Source: MFWN01 sp964594115 (GTDB taxonomy: Archaea; Nanobdellota; Nanobdellia; Pacearchaeales; GW2011-AR1). From it: 64,000 nt of DNA. Below the pieces are notes generated by a model, which saw only the letters and a program-made list of their open reading frames with translations, did no database searches and was not told the origin of the DNA. Within the stretch, counting starts at the first letter, position 1. Each line of letters starts with the position of its first letter. This document shows positions 43,630 to 51,293 of the stretch, piece by piece. The position numbers and the translations under genes were made by a program. The stretch lies in contig CAZQLD010000002.1 in assembly GCA_964594115.1 (NCBI GenBank), positions 11,050 through 75,049 on the forward strand. The letters run 5' to 3'.

Positions 43630-44019
43630 GCAATTGTCTACATTTTTTCTGAAAATTCTCGGAGCTATTTTATAGACATAGATATCTCCTTTAGTTGTGA
43701 TAAGTTCACACATAAAATTTCCAAATGGTTCATAAGAAAAAAAATCCTGATCTGAAACTTCGGCAAATGCTCTTAGTTTTTGTATTACATAGGGCACAAT
43801 AAGCCTCTTAATGGGGATGTCTACTTTAAGTTCTAAACCTCTATTTGAACTCTCTTTAATTTCTAAACCTTTTCTTAGCCCTCCTATTTCCTCATTAAAT
43901 ATAGGAGAAAATCCCTCGTTTGAGTAAGTTAGTGCTTTCACAACTTTAAATATCCTTGATTCTGTTTCATATATAAAAAAAGGGGCTCCATGTAGTGTAA
44001 TTGTTTCTTGCTCCACCAT
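43612..44019 (-). CDS. Hypothetical soluble protein
   Basis: A 135-aa protein with beta-rich start (ETITLHGAPFFIYETESRIFKVVKALTYS) and a C-terminal DIYVYKIAPRIFRKN. It is convergent with the PIN gene. No recognised family. Confidence 0.45.
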   Translation of the reverse strand: MVEQETITLHGAPFFIYETESRIFKVVKALTYSNEGFSPIFNEEIGGLRKGLEIKESSNRGLELKVDIPIKRLIVPYVIQKLRAFAEVSDQDFFSYEPFGNFMCELITTKGDIYVYKIAPRIFRKNVDNCSFTQT

Positions 44020-44146
44020 GATATTTTGTTACATTGTTTGTTTATAAATTTAATTATATCAGTGCATATTTAATAAAAATAGGAATAATAAGCTTTATAA
44101 ATTCATTTTCTGTCCTTTATTTATCTTTTATTTTAGGAGAATCAAA

Positions 44147-44752
44147 ATGTTCTATATTGTAGAAGTTGAGGATTATATAAGAGTAGAACCAAAGTTATTT
44201 GGGTTAGCAACTGGCGTAGCTGTTGAGAAACAGCTCCAAGAAAGCTATGAAGAGTATCATGATAAAGAGATTGGAGAGGTTATTGGGGTTATGGAAGTAT
44301 TGAATGTTGGGGAGGGAATAATAATCCCAGGGGATGGTGCAGCTTATTATAATAGCCAGTTTAAGCTTCTTGTTTGGAAACCTGAAATGCAGGAATTAGT
44401 TTATGGAATTGTTAATGAGATTACTAATTTTGGGGCTTTTATGAATTTGGGAGTTATGCAGGGAATGATTCATATAAGTCAGACAATGGAAGATTATGTT
44501 AGTTTTTCTAAGAGTAATGTTCTCATAGGAAAATCCAGTAAGAAAAGCCTGAAAAGAGGAGATCCTTGTTTAGCTAGAGTTGTCGCAATAAGTTATAAAG
44601 GAGAAGATCCAAAACTTGGATTAACAATGAGGCAGCCAGGATTAGGAAAATTAGACTGGATAAAAGATGAAAAAAGAAAAGCTAAAATGGCTGCTAAAAA
44701 ATCAGCAAAAGCTGAAACTGCTGGAAAAGCTGGTAAGGGAAAGAAAAAATGA
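44147..44752 (+). CDS. rpoE: RNA polymerase subunit Rpo7 (E')
   Basis: The 201-aa protein has the Rpo7 tip domain (MFYIVEVEDYIRVEPKLFG) and an S1/OB domain (ELVYGIVNEITNFGAFMNLGVMQGMIHISQ). It pairs with Rpo4 to form the stalk of archaeal RNA polymerase, which assists open complex formation and RNA exit. A Lys/Ala-rich tail (KMAAKKSAKAETAGKAGKGKKK) extends past the usual end. It heads the operon rpoE-unknown-spt4-rps24e-rps27ae and overlaps the next gene by 4 nt. Confidence 0.95.
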   Translation: MFYIVEVEDYIRVEPKLFGLATGVAVEKQLQESYEEYHDKEIGEVIGVMEVLNVGEGIIIPGDGAAYYNSQFKLLVWKPEMQELVYGIVNEITNFGAFMNLGVMQGMIHISQTMEDYVSFSKSNVLIGKSSKKSLKRGDPCLARVVAISYKGEDPKLGLTMRQPGLGKLDWIKDEKRKAKMAAKKSAKAETAGKAGKGKKK

Positions 44753-45099
44753 TTGAAGAAGTAAAAAAATTAACACAAAAAGCTTCAAATTTTCTTGCAG
44801 GAACAAAAGTTTTAGAATGCCAATTTGGTTTTGGAGTTATTGGCGATTCATTTGAAAAAAGTTTTTTTGCATTGCCTGTGGGCTATATGTGTATTAAAGT
44901 GCAATCTTGGGACAGAATAAGAAGCAAGGTACAGAATGACCATGTTTATGGAACTGGTCAATCAAGGATGTTTAATAGGATTAGGGATTTAGTAAATCTT
45001 AGACATCAAGGAGTTGTGAGTGTTACTGTTAGACCTTATAAAGGTAAGAAATTGCAAAAATATTATGATGCAACTTGGGATGGTCCTAAATGTTGGTAA
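44749..45099 (+). CDS. Unknown protein inside the rpoE-spt4 operon
   Basis: A 116-aa protein translated from an ATGA overlap with rpoE and ending 6 nt before spt4. It shows ECQFGFGVIGDSFEKSFFALPVG then SRMFNRIRDLVNLRHQGVVSVTVRPYKG, a beta-rich basic protein ending CW. It is not the DUF359 kinase or another gene usually found here. Tight coupling suggests a transcription or ribosome role (inference). Confidence 0.6.
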   Translation: MIEEVKKLTQKASNFLAGTKVLECQFGFGVIGDSFEKSFFALPVGYMCIKVQSWDRIRSKVQNDHVYGTGQSRMFNRIRDLVNLRHQGVVSVTVRPYKGKKLQKYYDATWDGPKCW

Positions 45100-45105
45100 A
45101 TAAAA

Positions 45106-45294
45106 ATGGCAAAAGAAAAAGCATGCAAAGAGTGCAAGAATATATATGAGGGAGATAAATGCCCTAAATGTGGTTCTACAGAATCTACAGAATCTTGGAA
45201 AGGCAGAGTTATAATTGTTAATCCAGAGCAGTCAGAAATTGCTAAAAAATTAAAGGTAAAGGAAAAAGGAAAATACGCAATTAAAACAAAATAG
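45106..45294 (+). CDS. spt4: Transcription elongation factor Spt4 (RpoE'')
   Basis: The 62-aa protein has the zinc site CKECKNIYEGDKCPKCGS and the following WKGRVIIVNPEQSEIAKKL, diagnostic for archaeal Spt4. It binds Spt5 and RNA polymerase to raise processivity. It is in its usual position between rpo7 and rps24e. Confidence 0.95.
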   Translation: MAKEKACKECKNIYEGDKCPKCGSTESTESWKGRVIIVNPEQSEIAKKLKVKEKGKYAIKTK

Positions 45295-45313
45295 AGTTTT
45301 TTAAAAGAAACTG

Positions 45314-45670
45314 ATGTTGAAAATGAAACTAATACAAGATAAACAAAATCCTCTTTTGAAGAGAAAGGAAGTTAAGATAATTATAGAAGCAGAAAAAAAC
45401 CCTACAATGCAGGAAGCTTCTAAATCAGTTGCAGAGAAATTTAAAATTGCAGAAGAGGTAGTTGCAGTTAAGCAGATAAAAGGGAAATTTGGGAGAAAAA
45501 CATTTCTTATTTCAGCTCATATCTATGATAATAAAGAAGACAAAGAGAAAATCGAGCCTAAATCAAAAAAGAAGAAGGGAAAAGAGGAAAAGCCAGCAGA
45601 ACAACCTGCTGAAGAAAATAAAGAAGAGCCAAAAGAAGAAGCAAAGCCTGAAGAGAATAAGGAACAATAA
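45314..45670 (+). CDS. rps24e: Ribosomal protein S24e
   Basis: The 118-aa protein has the S24e core (DKQNPLLKRKEVKIIIEAEKN and VAVKQIKGKFGRKTFLISAHIYD). A C-terminal tail of Lys, Glu and Pro (~80-118) is an extension past the folded domain. A second in-frame ATG three codons in could also start it. It precedes rps27ae by 2 nt. Confidence 0.93.
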   Translation: MLKMKLIQDKQNPLLKRKEVKIIIEAEKNPTMQEASKSVAEKFKIAEEVVAVKQIKGKFGRKTFLISAHIYDNKEDKEKIEPKSKKKKGKEEKPAEQPAEENKEEPKEEAKPEENKEQ

Positions 45671-45672
45671 AA

Positions 45673-45933
45673 ATGCCATATGACGAGAAAAAACCAGCAG
45701 CAGAAAAAAAGAAAGTTGTTCATCAGGGTAAAAAACCCCATAAAAATAAATCATCATCTCAAAAATGGAAATTCTACAAAATTGAGGGAGATAAAGTAGT
45801 TAGGGAGCAGACATGTCCGAGATGCGGGCTAGGAGTTTTTCTGGCTAAATCAAGAGATAGATTATATTGTGGAAGATGTCATTATACTGAATTCTTAGAG
45901 AAAAAGGTGGAAACAGAAGAGAAAAAAGAGTGA
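45673..45933 (+). CDS. rps27ae: Ribosomal protein S27ae
   Basis: The 86-aa protein has WKFYKIEGDKVVREQTCPRCG and LYCGRCHYTEF, the C4 zinc ribbon of S27ae. The N-terminal ~30 residues are a Lys-rich extension. It ends the rpoE-spt4 operon. Confidence 0.94.
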   Translation: MPYDEKKPAAEKKKVVHQGKKPHKNKSSSQKWKFYKIEGDKVVREQTCPRCGLGVFLAKSRDRLYCGRCHYTEFLEKKVETEEKKE

Positions 45934-45939
45934 TTTTTA

Positions 45940-46368
45940 TTAAAATAAATCTACAATAGGCTGTCTGTAGAAGACAAAAGGAACAGAATTTTTTCTTTTT
46001 GCTATTTTAGTTAATTTTTCTGAATCAGGTGCTTCATTCATTTTATATGTGTTATAAAACTTCCCATCTATAAATACTACTGATCCAATACCTGCACTTT
46101 CTTTTCTATTAAAATATCCGTTATCTCCATATAACCATTTTTCTAATGTAACATCAGGAGCAACATCAGGAGCAACTTTAGATTCTAGAACTCTGTTGCT
46201 TAAGCCATCATACATAGCATACGCAAGTTGGATATTGGTAACATTAACTTGAGCCCTGGCTTTAGAATATTTTTCCCAGGTAATGTCATCAGCTCTAGGA
46301 TCATAAACCCTAATATCTTTTAGTTTTATTGTTTGTATATCTGTTGTCACTTTAATTATTCTTCTCAA
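45940..46368 (-). CDS. Hypothetical protein, downstream member of a pair
   Basis: A 142-aa protein with a 12-nt internal duplication giving APDVAPDV at ~66-73. Mixed structure, with GIGSVVFIDGKFYNTYKM in the second half. It overlaps the upstream gene at 46352 by 17 nt, so both belong to one transcript. No family is recognised. Confidence 0.45.
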   Translation of the reverse strand: MRRIIKVTTDIQTIKLKDIRVYDPRADDITWEKYSKARAQVNVTNIQLAYAMYDGLSNRVLESKVAPDVAPDVTLEKWLYGDNGYFNRKESAGIGSVVFIDGKFYNTYKMNEAPDSEKLTKIAKRKNSVPFVFYRQPIVDLF

Positions 46369-46777
46369 AATAGTTTATTTCTACAATATCGCCAAATTTT
46401 TTTTGATATAATGCTTTGTATTTTTCTCCATGTTTTTTAAATTCTTTGTAGACTCTTAGTTCGGTTCCTAATTGGTTATCAAAGACTCCCATACTAATTC
46501 CGTCTCTATCTCTCCATCCAAATAATCCCCTGTTGATTATAACAGATAATCGTCTATTTGGCGTTCTTTCATATATACTATCTTCAGGTTCCCATGGAGC
46601 GGTTTGTGGTATGAAATCTCCTTCTGTCCACCGACCAAATGCTTTTTTAACAAGTTTATCTATTATAGGTCTTCTCTTTCTTTCTTCAGGTTCTAATCTT
46701 GAAAAAGCTAACCTCAACCATTCTTTTCTCCAATTTCTTAACCTTTCTGTTTCTTTGCTTAGACAATTAGTTAACAT
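46352..46777 (-). CDS. Hypothetical protein, upstream member of a pair
   Basis: A 141-aa protein rich in Arg, Trp and Glu (RLRNWRKEWLRLAFSRLEPEER near the start; FGRWTEGDFIPQTAPWEPED). Basic N-terminal helices suggest nucleic-acid contact, but no motif is known. TTTTAATTTTAAT lies upstream. Confidence 0.45.
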   Translation of the reverse strand: MLTNCLSKETERLRNWRKEWLRLAFSRLEPEERKRRPIIDKLVKKAFGRWTEGDFIPQTAPWEPEDSIYERTPNRRLSVIINRGLFGWRDRDGISMGVFDNQLGTELRVYKEFKKHGEKYKALYQKKFGDIVEINYFEKNN

Positions 46778-47264
46778 TTTTTCTTTTAATTTTAATATTT
46801 TGTTTATGAAAAATAACTATATAAATCTTTTTATTCCTTAACCACTTTAAAGTGACTCTAAGAACATAATAGGAAAAAAGTGAATTATGATTAAAAAAGG
46901 TCAAATTAACTTAGTAGTGCCTGGTTTTAGACAGGTTTGCTTTTTTATTAATTTATCCCTTTTTATACATGTAAATATAATACAAATTAATTTTAAAACC
47001 CTCGAAGAGGCTTCTTAGCGTAAAAATAGAGTGCCAATCAGCCTCTTCTGGGGAAAAAGAGGTGATAATAAATATAAGTGTCAATAGTATTTAAATCTTT
47101 CGGTTTTGTTGTAACTAGTGAATGACATAATAATTTCTTATTTTTTCCCTTTCTTTGTCTTTTTTAGAGACAAGGACTATTTATAAGCTTTATTGTTCTT
47201 AAATATATAGTTAAAATACTGGTTGAGAGGAAGATTTTATAAATTATGTGATAGTAGGAAATAT
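46778..47264. other. Long intergenic region before scpA
   Basis: A 487-nt gap. It holds the strong hairpin at 46999-47053, a 43-codon ORF at 46887-47018 that overlaps the hairpin and is unlikely to be real, a second hairpin CTTTGTCT-TTTTTAG-AGACAAGG at about 47155-47177, and TATA-like sequences TTTATAAGC (~47182) and TTTTATAAATT (~47234) serving scpA. Confidence 0.6.
46999..47053 (+). ncRNA. Candidate structured RNA (14-position stem)
   Basis: CCCTCGAAGAGGCT (46999-47012) pairs with AGCCTCTTCTGGGG (47040-47053): 13 of 14 pairs including one T-G, one C-T mismatch. The 27-nt loop contains a further short helix TTAGC/GCCAA with an A-C mismatch. It is much richer in GC than the surrounding sequence. 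No H/ACA or box C/D signature is complete. Strand is assigned arbitrarily by the AT-rich promoter-like sequence on its left. Confidence 0.45.
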
Positions 47265-48230
47265 ATGGAATTACACGATTTTCTGCCAAAAAAAGAGACA
47301 GAAGAAATAAAAGAAGTTAAAGAGAGCAAGAAGATAGAGAAAATCAGCCAGAACCAGCTTTATGATATGCTGACAAGCAAGGAAGCGAGCTGGCAGGCAA
47401 TTATTTATGAGCTTATTCAAACAGAGCAGCTAGATCCCTGGGATATAGATCTTGCTTTGTTAGCTAAGAAATATTTAGAGAAAATTAAAAAACTAGAAGA
47501 AGCAAACTTTTTTATTTCCAGTAAGGTATTATTAGCTGCATCTCTTCTTTTGAGAATAAAATCAGAAATTCTTCTTAATAGCTACATAAGGAGTTTAGAT
47601 GAGATTTTGTTTGGTAAAAAAGAGGAGAAAAAAACAAGTATGGAGAGAATAGAAATAGATGTGGATGAGCTGCCAGAACTCTTGCCAAGAACCCCCATGC
47701 CCAGATTTAGACAGGTGAGTTTGCAGGAATTAATGTCAGCTTTAAACAAAGCAATAAATACAGAGCACAGAAGAATCAAAAGAGAAATATCTGTGAGACA
47801 GGCAGGAAGACTAGCGCAAGTGGATATTTTAAAGACAAGGGTGAATATACGTGACAGAATAAGAAAAATTTATGCCAAGGTTAGAGTTTATCTGAAAAAG
47901 AAACCTAAAAGCAAAATTAGTTTTACAGAATTAGTTGGCGAGGGAAGAGAAGAAAGACTTGTTTCTTTTCTGCCTTTATTGCATTTAGATAATCAACAAA
48001 AAGTCTGGCTAGAGCAGGAGGAACATTTTGAGGAGATATGGATCTGGCTTTATGAGATATTCAAAAAACAAAGGGCTTTAGATTTTGTTGAAGAAGAGAT
48101 TGAACAGATAGAACAAGAGCTTGATGATGAACAGAGAAAAAGAATTGAGAAAATCAACAAAGATTTTGAAAATCCTCTGGCTAATTTCTTTGATACTGCT
48201 TCTGAATTAATGAAAGGAAAGGTTAAATGA
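47265..48230 (+). CDS. scpA: Segregation and condensation protein A
   Basis: From ATG 47265 the product is 321 aa. This start, 14 codons inside the open frame, is chosen because TTTTATAAAT lies about 25 bases upstream. The N-terminal kleisin text QAIIYELIQTEQLDPWDIDLALL and FFISSKVLLAASLLLRIKSE are typical of ScpA, and the C terminus (KISFTELVGEGREERLVSFLPLLHL) forms the winged helix that binds the SMC head. ScpA bridges SMC ATPases for chromosome organisation. No smc or scpB is in the window. Confidence 0.92.
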   Translation: MELHDFLPKKETEEIKEVKESKKIEKISQNQLYDMLTSKEASWQAIIYELIQTEQLDPWDIDLALLAKKYLEKIKKLEEANFFISSKVLLAASLLLRIKSEILLNSYIRSLDEILFGKKEEKKTSMERIEIDVDELPELLPRTPMPRFRQVSLQELMSALNKAINTEHRRIKREISVRQAGRLAQVDILKTRVNIRDRIRKIYAKVRVYLKKKPKSKISFTELVGEGREERLVSFLPLLHLDNQQKVWLEQEEHFEEIWIWLYEIFKKQRALDFVEEEIEQIEQELDDEQRKRIEKINKDFENPLANFFDTASELMKGKVK

Positions 48231-48278
48231 ATACTTGAAAACAAAAATTATTATAAAGCTGGTTTCTTATTTTTTTAG

Positions 48279-48650
48279 ATGGAGGAAGAAATAAGGAAGT
48301 ATTTTTCAGGAGGGGCGACAATTTACACTAAGATAGTGCAAACAGACCGTAAGGGAGCTTTTTTATCTGTTATATCATGCACAAGAAAAAAGAAAGATTT
48401 TTTAGAGGAGGAGGTTAGAAATTTTGTTTATGTTAGTGCAGAAAGAGCAAGACAGTTATGGGCGGATTATTTGGAATCTTATGAAACTTGCATTTTTAAA
48501 GATAAAGCACTTCGTTTTTGGCAGAAAAATATTGAAGTTGCAGATAAAGATGATTATAAAGGAAAGGGAGGTAGGATTTTTTGTTTAAAAGCAGAAGAAA
48601 AGGGTATGGCTATTAGTAGTAGAATAATTAAAAGAGAGCCTGTTTTTTGA
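48279..48650 (+). CDS. Hypothetical soluble protein
   Basis: A 123-aa protein with AERARQLWADYLESYETC in the middle and basic ends. A TATA-like TTATTATAAAGC lies about 30 bases upstream. No known family. Confidence 0.45.
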   Translation: MEEEIRKYFSGGATIYTKIVQTDRKGAFLSVISCTRKKKDFLEEEVRNFVYVSAERARQLWADYLESYETCIFKDKALRFWQKNIEVADKDDYKGKGGRIFCLKAEEKGMAISSRIIKREPVF

Positions 48651-48658
48651 AGAGAAGA

Positions 48659-49360
48659 TTATTCTTTTTTGGCTATTTGGAAGAAATATTCTACTTCTAC
48701 TTTTTTTGTTAATGGGATAACTTTCTTTTCATAGAACTCAGAAATAAAATCTGGATTAACATGATATCTTGCTCCTTTTGATTTTACTCTTTCTAAAACT
48801 TCTGCTTCTACTTTTTGATTTGTGAGTTTTTCCATTATTCCTGCAGTGTTTCCAGCTCTAATTAATTTATCATATCCTGTGGGATCTTGTTGATATTTTG
48901 CTTCTGCAACCTGCTCTCCTATATGAACTCTTTTTGATAGATTCTGTAGGCAGTTAATATCTGCGATAGCTGCACCTCCATATGTATTGTCATCATCTCC
49001 TATTTTACAGATTGTAGGCAAAGCTTTCATGTATATTTTTAGTAATTCATCATTAAAATTTGTCTTTTTTCTTATTCCAACATCTGTTACTGTTCTTTTT
49101 ACTACAGAGCTAGGAAGGTTTTTATAAAAAGGATGTTCTTCTGGATCCTGATATCTTCCTGCTTGTGCATGAAGTTTTTCTGTTCCTCTAAAAAGAAATT
49201 CAAAAAAACTTCCATCAAAATTAGGTATTTCTACTTCCCCTGAAACATAAATTTTGTTGTTTAATTTAAATCTTGCCCTCCTAAATAAAGAAATAATTAT
49301 ATTATCTTCTAATTCCCTTAGTGTATTTCTTACTCTGTTTAAGTCAACTTTTTGGTTCAT
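48659..49360 (-). CDS. Eukaryote-type (AroQ, yeast Aro7-like) chorismate mutase
   Basis: The 233-aa protein aligns by eye along its length with yeast Aro7: RVRNTLRELEDNIIISLF, VEIPNFDGSFFEFL, GRYQDPEEHPFY, CLQNLSKRVHIGEQVAEAKY, NQKVEAEVLERV and IPLTKKVEVEYFF. The residues matching Aro7 active-site Arg16, Arg157, Lys168, Asn194, Glu198, Thr242 and Glu246 are all present. The enzyme converts chorismate to prephenate for Phe and Tyr synthesis. Archaea normally use a short AroQ domain, so this form is unusual. Its start overlaps the trpS stop by 4 nt. Confidence 0.88.
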   Translation of the reverse strand: MNQKVDLNRVRNTLRELEDNIIISLFRRARFKLNNKIYVSGEVEIPNFDGSFFEFLFRGTEKLHAQAGRYQDPEEHPFYKNLPSSVVKRTVTDVGIRKKTNFNDELLKIYMKALPTICKIGDDDNTYGGAAIADINCLQNLSKRVHIGEQVAEAKYQQDPTGYDKLIRAGNTAGIMEKLTNQKVEAEVLERVKSKGARYHVNPDFISEFYEKKVIPLTKKVEVEYFFQIAKKE

Positions 49361-50514
49361 TCTAGTATAGATTTAATAGGTTTATTTAATATAAACTTTT
49401 CTATATTTTTTCTAGCTTCAGGTAATCTTTTTTGATGGTCTGAAAGCCAGTCTGTTACTTCCTCTATCCCGTATTTTTTACACTCTCCACAAAGCATTGC
49501 TCCTGAAGCGCATTGTTCAGCAACATGATTATCTTGTTCAAAATGATACCTTCTTATAGACTCTATTGGGCATATTTCTGGGACTCCTCCATGTTCTTTT
49601 TGGAAGCGGGCTATTGGACTCCCCCCTGTATAGGCACGTTTAAGAATTCTTTCTGCCTTTTCTGGAGGGTCGGTTAGAAAAATAGCAGAGTCTTGCCTGC
49701 TTGAAGCCATTTTTCCTTTTCCATCAAATCCCCATAAAAATTTTGTTATGAGTTCTGCAGGAGGAATAAATCCTTTTCTTTCTGCTACATCTCTTGCTAA
49801 TAGGATATAAGGATGCTGGTCTATTCCTACTGGAACAAGGGTTGGTTTTTTTCCTCCGAATTCCGCATATTGTGGAAGAAGAATTTGAGCTAATTGAACT
49901 GCTGCTCTGTAAAACAGGGTTCCTGGATTTTCAGTATCAGTTCTTTCATTAAACCCGAAGACTTTAAGTGCTTTATTTAGTGTGAGTTTATCTGATAAGT
50001 CCATAGCAACATTATAAATTGAGGGATAATCAGAATCCACAAAAATATTAGTTTTTTCAGGGTCAAAACCCATTGCAATAATGCTTGGTATAACTTGTTC
50101 ATAAGCAATTTTTCTAGATTCTGCAAGACTTTTTGTTTTTCCTACAACAAAGCTTTCATCATTTGTTAAAGGAATAAAGAGGTCTGCTCCTTGTTTTTGC
50201 ATCCATAAAAGCTCATCAAATATAGCTTTATGGCCAAAATGTAAGGGTCCTGAAGGATTTAATCCAGATATAACTGCCCAGGTTTGTTTATTTGCTATTG
50301 CTTCTGCAATCATCTCTAGGTCTCTGTGTGCAAAAGTTATGTTCATTTTCATATACTTGCTTGGATTAGGGCAATACTTAACAAATCTGATAATTGTTTT
50401 TAGTCCAGACTCTGCTATTTTCTGAGGATAATAAGCTTCTTCTTTTTCTTTAAGCTTAAGCTTTGCCTTATGGTCTTTTTTAGCTATTTTTTCTAAATCT
50501 ATTTTATCTGTCAT
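49357..50514 (-). CDS. trpS: Tryptophanyl-tRNA synthetase
   Basis: The 385-aa class I enzyme has the TrpRS start ITFAHRDLEMIAEAI, the HIGH-type NPSGPLHFGHK, the LTNDESF segment, PVGIDQHPYILLARDVAE and a KMASS KMSKS-variant followed by DSAIFLTD and YTGG. These are the archaeal/eukaryotic TrpRS features. It charges tRNA-Trp. It lies between the M28-like gene (11-nt overlap) and chorismate mutase (4-nt overlap) in one minus-strand operon. Confidence 0.9.
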   Translation of the reverse strand: MTDKIDLEKIAKKDHKAKLKLKEKEEAYYPQKIAESGLKTIIRFVKYCPNPSKYMKMNITFAHRDLEMIAEAIANKQTWAVISGLNPSGPLHFGHKAIFDELLWMQKQGADLFIPLTNDESFVVGKTKSLAESRKIAYEQVIPSIIAMGFDPEKTNIFVDSDYPSIYNVAMDLSDKLTLNKALKVFGFNERTDTENPGTLFYRAAVQLAQILLPQYAEFGGKKPTLVPVGIDQHPYILLARDVAERKGFIPPAELITKFLWGFDGKGKMASSRQDSAIFLTDPPEKAERILKRAYTGGSPIARFQKEHGGVPEICPIESIRRYHFEQDNHVAEQCASGAMLCGECKKYGIEEVTDWLSDHQKRLPEARKNIEKFILNKPIKSILE

Positions 50515-51292
50515 TTTCTATATTTTGTAATAATCCCAAAATAAATTTTATATTTTGGTTTATTAGGTTTATGTTTACATTTGAAATATCATCTTTTGTT
50601 GTCTGCATTTTGTGCCAAGACCCTTCATCATATCTTGTTAATACACTAGCTTCCAAGCCTAATTTTAAGAATGAAATGTTGTCTGCATTTGGGCTATTAG
50701 GAAGTAATGGGATAGTTATGTTTTTTGATTTAGCATGGTTTATGATTAATTTATTAAGTTTTTGACTATTCTCATATTTTTTCCCAGTTTTCTCAAAAAC
50801 TTGAAAATTACCCTTGCCAACTGCTTGGACTATTATTGTTCCATTGTAAGAATCTATAAATTCGATTTCTTTGTTAAGAATATGTTCTAAAAATAATTCA
50901 GAACCTGGTTTAAATTCAGGATTTCTTCTGTTTTTGGCTATAAGATCAGTGTCAAGACCTGCATCAAAATAAATTAGCCTTATATTTACTGGAAATTGCG
51001 AACCAATCAGTTTTTCAGATAATCCTAAGAGAGTAATAACTCCACTAGAATTATTATTTGCTGAAGGCATTCTTTCAAAAGTGTCATAATTTGCTGTTAA
51101 CCATAATTCTTTCTTATGGTTGTAATTGAATGCAACAGAAAGATGAACATCTACTCCTCTTGGAGAATCTAGAGAATAGATAGTGGGTTTTAGTCCTAGT
51201 GAAGCAAGTTCCTCTTTAATAACCCCAAGTCTTTCAGAAGTATTTTTTTCAATAAGTTTTTTTAGTGTTTGATAGTGATTATTTTGTGCCAT
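50504..51292 (-). CDS. M28 peptidase-like protein with altered metal ligands
   Basis: Read from ATG 51292, one base after the upstream stop (TAA-A-ATG), it has 262 aa; an ATG at 51313 would overlap the upstream gene. The order KELWLTANYDTFERMPSANNNSSGVITLL, YFDAGLDTD and SWHKMQTTKDD parallels the M28 aminopeptidase fold. The usual zinc ligands His (in HxD), Asp (in GANDNASG) and the Glu-Glu pair read Asn, Asn and Asp-Ala here, while the last His is kept. It may be inactive or use another chemistry, as glutaminyl cyclases do. It is an operon member with trpS. Confidence 0.68.
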   Translation of the reverse strand: MAQNNHYQTLKKLIEKNTSERLGVIKEELASLGLKPTIYSLDSPRGVDVHLSVAFNYNHKKELWLTANYDTFERMPSANNNSSGVITLLGLSEKLIGSQFPVNIRLIYFDAGLDTDLIAKNRRNPEFKPGSELFLEHILNKEIEFIDSYNGTIIVQAVGKGNFQVFEKTGKKYENSQKLNKLIINHAKSKNITIPLLPNSPNADNISFLKLGLEASVLTRYDEGSWHKMQTTKDDISNVNINLINQNIKFILGLLQNIENDR

Positions 51293-51293
51293 T

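Noticed and set aside
46887..47018. 43-codon ORF starting MIKKGQINLVV
   Set aside because: It runs into the strong hairpin arm, has a skewed Phe/Ile/Asn composition and no suitable promoter spacing.
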